Part shown: piece after piece, positions 59,777-64,000 of the stretch
How positions within the stretch are numbered: the first letter of the stretch is position 1
How the letters are laid out: the number at the start of each line of letters is the position of its first letter
Source: a virus
Reading direction: 5' to 3' (one strand)
DNA: 64,000 bases
Virus record (IMG/VR): IMGVR_UViG_3300037119_005106
Span: 16,500 to 80,499 of that record
Position numbers and translations under genes: made by a program
Notes under the pieces: generated by a model
Databases searched by the model: none
The model's input: the letters and a program-made list of their open reading frames with translations, nothing else
Told to the model about the DNA's origin: nothing

Positions 59777-60189
59777 TGAAAGCTTTGTCAAAGCATTTAG
59801 TTTTCTATGGCTTTGCTAAACTTACCAAGAAAGCTATACGCAAAAGGTCTATCATTATTCAATACGCAAATACTTCCAATTATAACGATAGGCAGAAGCG
59901 CTACATTGAACAAAAAATGCACATCGTTTATCAACGTTACCAAACCAAGGAAGAAGCCGAGGAAAGCAAGAATTCAAATAGAAGCTGGACGAAGTGGGAA
60001 TACTTTGTGGATGATAAACGATGGAAAGGAAATATTGAAGCGATTTTACACGACAACTTTGTAGCTGAAGTAAATAATGTTTCGCTTAAAGAACGCACAG
60101 AAATTAAGGAAAAATTGGAGAAAGGCTATTATGACTTCTACCAATTAAAAAGAGAACCAAAAGGACAACAACAACTTTTATTCGAATAA
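59776..60189 (+). CDS. Basic hypothetical protein, 137 aa
   Basis: Start at 59776 (MKALSKHLV), not at the upstream TTG. It is Lys/Arg-rich with a WTKWEYFVDDKRWKGN stretch and a helical end. Possibly DNA- or RNA-binding. No family recognised. Confidence 0.45.
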   Translation: MKALSKHLVFYGFAKLTKKAIRKRSIIIQYANTSNYNDRQKRYIEQKMHIVYQRYQTKEEAEESKNSNRSWTKWEYFVDDKRWKGNIEAILHDNFVAEVNNVSLKERTEIKEKLEKGYYDFYQLKREPKGQQQLLFE

Positions 60190-60191
60190 TT

Positions 60192-60404
60192 ATGGCAATT
60201 ATATTAGGAAAGAAATTGGTAACAATTCAAAACAGAAAAGGAACAAATGTATTCCAAGGAACTGAAGAAGAATTAATTCAACTCATCAAAGACACTCAAT
60301 CTATAGCAGATTCTATCAGAGAAGATTTAAAGGCGGGAAATATTGATGCCAAAAATGATAGTATAGCTATTGAGGAATATGAGGAATTTGCTAATAAATA
60401 TTAA
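60192..60404 (+). CDS. Hypothetical protein, 70 aa
   Basis: Small soluble protein with acidic helices (EELIQLIKDTQSIADSI). Two bases after the previous stop. No family recognised. Confidence 0.4.
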   Translation: MAIILGKKLVTIQNRKGTNVFQGTEEELIQLIKDTQSIADSIREDLKAGNIDAKNDSIAIEEYEEFANKY

Positions 60405-60406
60405 AA

Positions 60407-60616
60407 ATGGAAATTCTATTATTAAAAGAAACTAAAGATAGCGACTTACACATAGGATTAAAAGTATGCTATAAAGACATTAATGGTAATTACTCCAAAC
60501 TCGGGGTTATTACCGATAGCTATGAACAGGATGGTATAACACTCTACCTGATAAATACGGCAATGGGCTCTTATGCGGCCAACGAATTAAAATTGATAAA
60601 AGATGAAAACAATTGA
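60407..60616 (+). CDS. Hypothetical beta protein, 69 aa
   Basis: Alternating strands, TDSYEQDGITLYLINTA; reminiscent of small KOW/SH3-like domains but not assignable. Overlaps the next frame by 14 bases. Confidence 0.4.
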   Translation: MEILLLKETKDSDLHIGLKVCYKDINGNYSKLGVITDSYEQDGITLYLINTAMGSYAANELKLIKDENN

Positions 60617-60755
60617 AACAATTATTAAGAATTTTGATTTTAATTCTTTCATGATAGGATTTATAATTGGAGCAATTTTAATATGTAAATATATGATTTG
60701 GACTATAGGTCTATATTATAAAAAAAAAATAAATGATACTAAAAGAAACAATTGA
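60603..60755 (+). CDS. Membrane mini-protein, 50 aa
   Basis: ATG to TGA frame of 50 codons, not reaching the usual length cut-off. One hydrophobic helix (FMIGFIIGAILICKYMIW) followed by Lys-rich tail. It overlaps the gene before by 14 and the primase by 23 bases. Confidence 0.4.
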   Translation: MKTIETIIKNFDFNSFMIGFIIGAILICKYMIWTIGLYYKKKINDTKRNN

Positions 60756-62655
60756 CAAAGTATTTGCTCTCGACATTGTGGATGTTATCAAGGACTATGT
60801 AAAACTTAAAAAAACGGGAGCAAACTACAAAGGACTCTCCTGCTTTACCGACGAACGAACGCCATCATTTACCGTATCACCAGCTAAAGGAATATTCAAA
60901 TGTTTCAGTAGTGGGAAAGGTGGCAACTTGGTAAAGTTCATCATGGAAAAGGAGCTGATGAATTATCCTGAAGCTTTGAAGTTTTTATGTAAGCGCTTTA
61001 ACATCGAGTGCTTGGAATCGGAAGAAACCAACGAAGAGAAAATACTTTCACAGAAAAAGGAATCCATGCACATCATCAATACTGCTGCATTGAATTTCTA
61101 TAAACAGAATCTCAACTACTTCCAAGAGGTTTTGAACTATGTCTATGGAGAGCGACAGATTTCCGCAGAAATGGTAAACAAGTTTGAGATAGGATTTGCA
61201 CCAAGCACCATTTCGGGATTAACCAACCATTTAATCAATGCTGGTTACAATTGGCAATTAGCAGTTGAAAACTCTGTACTGGGTTACATTCCTGAGAAGA
61301 ACAATCTCTATGACAGGTTTCGGAACAGGGTAATGTTTCCAATAAAAAATATATCTGGAAATGTTATTGGCTTTGGTGGTCGCTCATTGGCTCCCAATGA
61401 AAAGAACGCGAAGTATCTGAACAGTTCCGACAGTATTCTTTACAATAAGAGTGAAGCACTCTTTGGGATATTTGAAAGCAAGAAAGCGATCATTGACAAA
61501 AACCAATGTTTATTATCCGAAGGATATTTGGATGTGGTTATGTTCCATCAAAAAGGAGTAGAGAATATTGTAGCATCATCCGGAACAGCACTTACCATAG
61601 AACACGTAAAACTGATTAAAAGGTTTACCAAAAATGTGGTCGTGGTTTTTGATAATGACAAAGCCGGAATACGAGCAACGCTAAAAGGAATTGATATTCT
61701 TTTGGCCGAGGAAATGTATGTGAAAGTTTTAATCCTACCACAAGGACAAGATCCGGATGATTTTGCTAAAGCAAGGAATAAGGAAGAAATAGAAAAATAC
61801 ATTCTAGATTATTCCCAAGACTTTGTTTTATTCAAACTCAATCATTTGCTAATGGAAGCTAATGGCGATTTGAATTTAGCATCTAAAGCAGTAGAAGATG
61901 TATTGGAGAGTATTGCCAAAATGCCAGACGTAGTACGTCGGGAAGTCTATTTGAAAGAGTGCGCTGCCATATCCAAAATTAGTATTGATATGCTCCGCAT
62001 CACGCTGAGAAAACATATAGCAGATGAAATAGCTTTCAGTCCATCGGTGCCACAAAACTTCTACGAACAGTTTATGTCCAACAGGAACTACATCCAAACC
62101 CAATGCGAGAAGAAAATACTCCAATATGTGTTGGCTTATGGTAGTTTGGAATTGACTTTCAAAGAAGTGCTATTGGACAAGGCTGGTACCGCTACGCATC
62201 AGTATTTCAAAGAAAGACCATTTGATGCCAGGAGAACGGTTTTGGATAAAGTGAAATATGAATTGGAAACCGATGGAATCCATTTTCTGAACATCACTTA
62301 CTCTCACATATACGAGAGAGCCAAATTAGCCGATTTAAGGAACTTTAATTCTTTAGAGCATCATTTGGACACCGAAACCTATTTGTTAGCTATTGAGTTA
62401 AGGAATGAGGAACTGACAGGGAACAGGAATACTTTTTCCTATGGCGCTTCGATAGGAGTTCAGGAACAAAATATAATTCCTAATCTTCATGAATACTTAC
62501 AAGCTTCCATAAAAGAGAACTTGCTTTTCTATAAAGTGATGTATATCGAATGGCTGATTGAGGAAGAGAGCAAAAAGAACATACCCAACAAGGAGAATGT
62601 GAAAGATTATATTGAACTGATCATTCGCATTAAAAAAGAACTTAATACTATTTAA
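60733..62655 (+). CDS. dnaG: DnaG-type primase with degenerate zinc motif
   Basis: 640 residues. The N-terminal zinc domain is recognisable (TPSFTVSP) but ligands are largely lost: canonical Cys-His-Cys-Cys becomes Ser36, Thr39, Cys57, Ser60, as I recall for flavobacterial DnaG. The central TOPRIM domain has LLSEGYLDVVMFHQ (Glu) and VVFDNDKAG (Asp-x-Asp). The C-terminal ~180 residues are helical, likely the helicase-interaction part. It makes RNA primers for phage replication. No DnaB-type helicase is seen in the window. Confidence 0.9.
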   Translation: MILKETIDKVFALDIVDVIKDYVKLKKTGANYKGLSCFTDERTPSFTVSPAKGIFKCFSSGKGGNLVKFIMEKELMNYPEALKFLCKRFNIECLESEETNEEKILSQKKESMHIINTAALNFYKQNLNYFQEVLNYVYGERQISAEMVNKFEIGFAPSTISGLTNHLINAGYNWQLAVENSVLGYIPEKNNLYDRFRNRVMFPIKNISGNVIGFGGRSLAPNEKNAKYLNSSDSILYNKSEALFGIFESKKAIIDKNQCLLSEGYLDVVMFHQKGVENIVASSGTALTIEHVKLIKRFTKNVVVVFDNDKAGIRATLKGIDILLAEEMYVKVLILPQGQDPDDFAKARNKEEIEKYILDYSQDFVLFKLNHLLMEANGDLNLASKAVEDVLESIAKMPDVVRREVYLKECAAISKISIDMLRITLRKHIADEIAFSPSVPQNFYEQFMSNRNYIQTQCEKKILQYVLAYGSLELTFKEVLLDKAGTATHQYFKERPFDARRTVLDKVKYELETDGIHFLNITYSHIYERAKLADLRNFNSLEHHLDTETYLLAIELRNEELTGNRNTFSYGASIGVQEQNIIPNLHEYLQASIKENLLFYKVMYIEWLIEEESKKNIPNKENVKDYIELIIRIKKELNTI

Positions 62656-62656
62656 G

Positions 62657-63016
62657 ATGGATAATGAAATAAAATTTCAAGACAATAATCATACTCATGA
62701 TAAACTAAGAAAAGATTGGGATGATTTAGAATGGATAAATGAATTTTATGAATTTCTCAAAGGAGATATTCCAGAAGGAATTAAAATAGGTAAACATAGT
62801 AACCCTAAAATAACTCCTAAAAAAGCTTTTACAATAATCTGGTACTTACAGGAACATTTGAGAATATTACCAGATCATATTGAAAAATGCAGTTGTTGTA
62901 ATGATTTATATGATACTCACTCAGAAGGTATTTATTGGGAATCTAAAGGAAAGTTTTATTGCGGAACATGTGAAGATCAAGTTCCTTTAAATTATGATAA
63001 TAATCAAAGAGATTAA
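62657..63016 (+). CDS. Zinc-binding hypothetical protein, 119 aa
   Basis: C-terminal half has KCSCCNDL and YCGTCED, a four-Cys zinc ribbon. The N-terminal half is helical and acidic. No family recognised. Confidence 0.5.
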   Translation: MDNEIKFQDNNHTHDKLRKDWDDLEWINEFYEFLKGDIPEGIKIGKHSNPKITPKKAFTIIWYLQEHLRILPDHIEKCSCCNDLYDTHSEGIYWESKGKFYCGTCEDQVPLNYDNNQRD

Positions 63017-63018
63017 TT

Positions 63019-63117
63019 ATGTGTGGATTTCCAGATTACCTACCACCCGATAGCGACTATTGGGAATTTGAAAAAGAATTAGAAGAACAAGACAAAGAAG
63101 AACCTAATCCAAATTAG
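63019..63117 (+). CDS. Acidic mini-protein, 32 aa
   Basis: ATG to TAG frame of 32 codons between two genes (gap of two bases each side). It starts MCGFPDYLPPD and is Glu/Asp-rich at its end. Small, uncertain. Confidence 0.35.
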   Translation: MCGFPDYLPPDSDYWEFEKELEEQDKEEPNPN

Positions 63118-63119
63118 TT

Positions 63120-63521
63120 ATGACTAAAGAAGAAATAAAAAAAGAAGCGTATGGCGAGTATTATGATAAACACCAGCAAGATATAGATGAAAATGGTTGG
63201 CTATCTTATGGATTATTTCCTGAAAAGTTTTTACGTAAACAAGAATTATTAGAATTCAAAGGAGAAACACAAAGCAAATGTTTTGTTCGGCCAAAATCAC
63301 TTCAAGGAATAGAAACCAACAAAGGCTGGATTACCGTAAACCCAAAAGACAGCGGAACAACCAATCCAACAGAAACAGGATTTGTTCACATAGTTTACCG
63401 AGCCAACGGAGAAGTAGGGATGGCGCATTATAATAAGATGTCGTATCAAGACGTTGATTTCTTTGCCTATACCTACAGCCATTGGCAACCGATTGATAAA
63501 AAAGAAAAACCTTTATACTAG
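63120..63521 (+). CDS. Hypothetical protein, 133 aa
   Basis: Soluble; helical N-terminus, then a beta-rich part (TGFVHIVYRANGEVGMAHY) and an aromatic end. Opposite-strand frames here are shadows. No family recognised. Confidence 0.45.
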   Translation: MTKEEIKKEAYGEYYDKHQQDIDENGWLSYGLFPEKFLRKQELLEFKGETQSKCFVRPKSLQGIETNKGWITVNPKDSGTTNPTETGFVHIVYRANGEVGMAHYNKMSYQDVDFFAYTYSHWQPIDKKEKPLY

Positions 63522-63526
63522 AGATT

Positions 63527-63736
63527 ATGCCGAAAGATGAAATCATTAGCGCATTTGCTTTTCAGACAGGAAAAGAAATTGAAAAATTAATCAATGAACG
63601 AACCAACAATCTTCAAGACGAAAACGAAATATTAATCGCTAGAATATTAAGATGGTACGAAATAACAAAAGATCCTGAGTTCGCAAAACACTTTGGAATA
63701 GGAGAAGATAGAAAAGGTATAATTCCAAAAAAATAA
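63527..63736 (+). CDS. Hypothetical helical protein, 69 aa
   Basis: Lys/Glu/Ile-rich helix. No family recognised. Part of the run of small genes after primase. Confidence 0.4.
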   Translation: MPKDEIISAFAFQTGKEIEKLINERTNNLQDENEILIARILRWYEITKDPEFAKHFGIGEDRKGIIPKK

Positions 63737-63738
63737 TT

Positions 63739-63945
63739 ATGACAACATACGGAATACTTTTAGGAAGCGATTCACACCACACTTGCTTTGGAAGATTAGG
63801 GTGCTCACGTGGAGCATCCTATGGCAGTTATGACAATTACTATTACGGAATAAAATATCTTTTCGCTATTTGTGTTTACAAAGGCTGGGGAGATTTCTCA
63901 AAACCACATAGACAATGGCCACATCTTTATAATCCTGAAAAATAA
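63739..63945 (+). CDS. Hypothetical protein, 68 aa
   Basis: Gly/Tyr/Trp-rich with Cys residues (CFGRLGCSRGASYG), no helix prediction; may be a small folded domain. No family recognised. Confidence 0.4.
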   Translation: MTTYGILLGSDSHHTCFGRLGCSRGASYGSYDNYYYGIKYLFAICVYKGWGDFSKPHRQWPHLYNPEK

Positions 63946-63950
63946 TAATT

Positions 63951-64000
63951 ATGAAAAAATTATTTATTATACCGATTCTTCTTTTTCTCATTGCTTGTGA
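63951..64000 (+). CDS. Lipoprotein-type gene start (cut by window edge)
   Basis: Reads MKKLFIIPILLFLIAC, a signal peptide ending in a lipobox-like Cys. A superinfection-exclusion or surface lipoprotein is possible. The rest lies beyond the window. Confidence 0.55.
   Translation, partial: MKKLFIIPILLFLIAC

Noticed and set aside
1-64000. Firm classification as crAss-like phage
   Set aside because: Capsid-side similarity and crAss001_48-type protein are suggestive, but the large RNA polymerase genes are absent in the window and no search could be run.
1-64000. CRISPR arrays, diversity-generating retroelements, insertion sequences
   Set aside because: No repeat-spacer pattern, no reverse transcriptase, no transposase or terminal repeats were found.

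Overview
The window looks like part of the genome of a tailed, probably short-tailed (podovirus-like), virulent phage infecting a member of the Bacteroidota, most likely a flavobacterium. The evidence is: terminase, portal, scaffold and capsid genes in order; no tape-measure, sheath or tail-tube genes; AT-rich coding with A-rich leaders instead of Shine-Dalgarno sites; several TAnnTTTG boxes like the Bacteroidota -7 promoter element just upstream of transcription units; and a DnaG primase whose zinc ligands are replaced as I recall for flavobacterial primases. Gene order and capsid genes recall crAss-like phages, but no large phage RNA polymerase is present in the window. No integrase or repressor was seen.

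Two blocks diverge from about 32.2-32.46 kb. The minus-strand block (31.7 kb down to 1) is the structural and late half. In transcription order it holds a terminase-like fragment with a GIY-YIG homing endonuclease, a DEDD exonuclease, an Acb2-like nucleotide-sponge candidate, a KTSC protein, a GroES-like protein overlapping a phage GroEL, small pre-terminase proteins, TerL, portal, scaffold, major capsid protein, head-tail connectors, tail fibre and beta-propeller proteins, a holin/amidase/spanin lysis cassette, a 1566-residue tail protein, a glycine-zipper protein and a lambda-R-like lysozyme cut by the window edge. The divergent region carries two tRNA-like genes with abnormally long central domains, a GC-rich hairpin, and further right a pair of phased palindromes.

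The plus-strand block (32.46-64 kb) is the early and replication half. It begins with many tiny, often membrane-spanning proteins, then SSB, a winged-helix replication-type protein, a helicase-methyltransferase fusion, dozens of small proteins (including a SymE-like one too short for routine calling), two HU/IHF-like proteins, a proline-rich ssDNA-binding candidate, a NinB-like protein, a RecD/Dda-type helicase, a FEN-type exonuclease and DnaG primase.

The most striking system lies at 54.7-59.1 kb. It is a phage copy of the PRTRC cassette: protein E, the ubiquitin-like protein C ending in Gly, an F-position protein, the E2-like protein B and a ThiF/E1-like protein. The cassette's JAB peptidase (PRTRC A), ParB and ParM-like parts were not found here. 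It sits between the recombination/repair genes and the primase, which suggests a protein-conjugation pathway working during phage DNA replication. Other notable points are the GroES-like protein with a membrane anchor and an alternative internal start, the candidate anti-CBASS sponge, and three tRNA-like elements with intact acceptor/T arms but abnormal middles.
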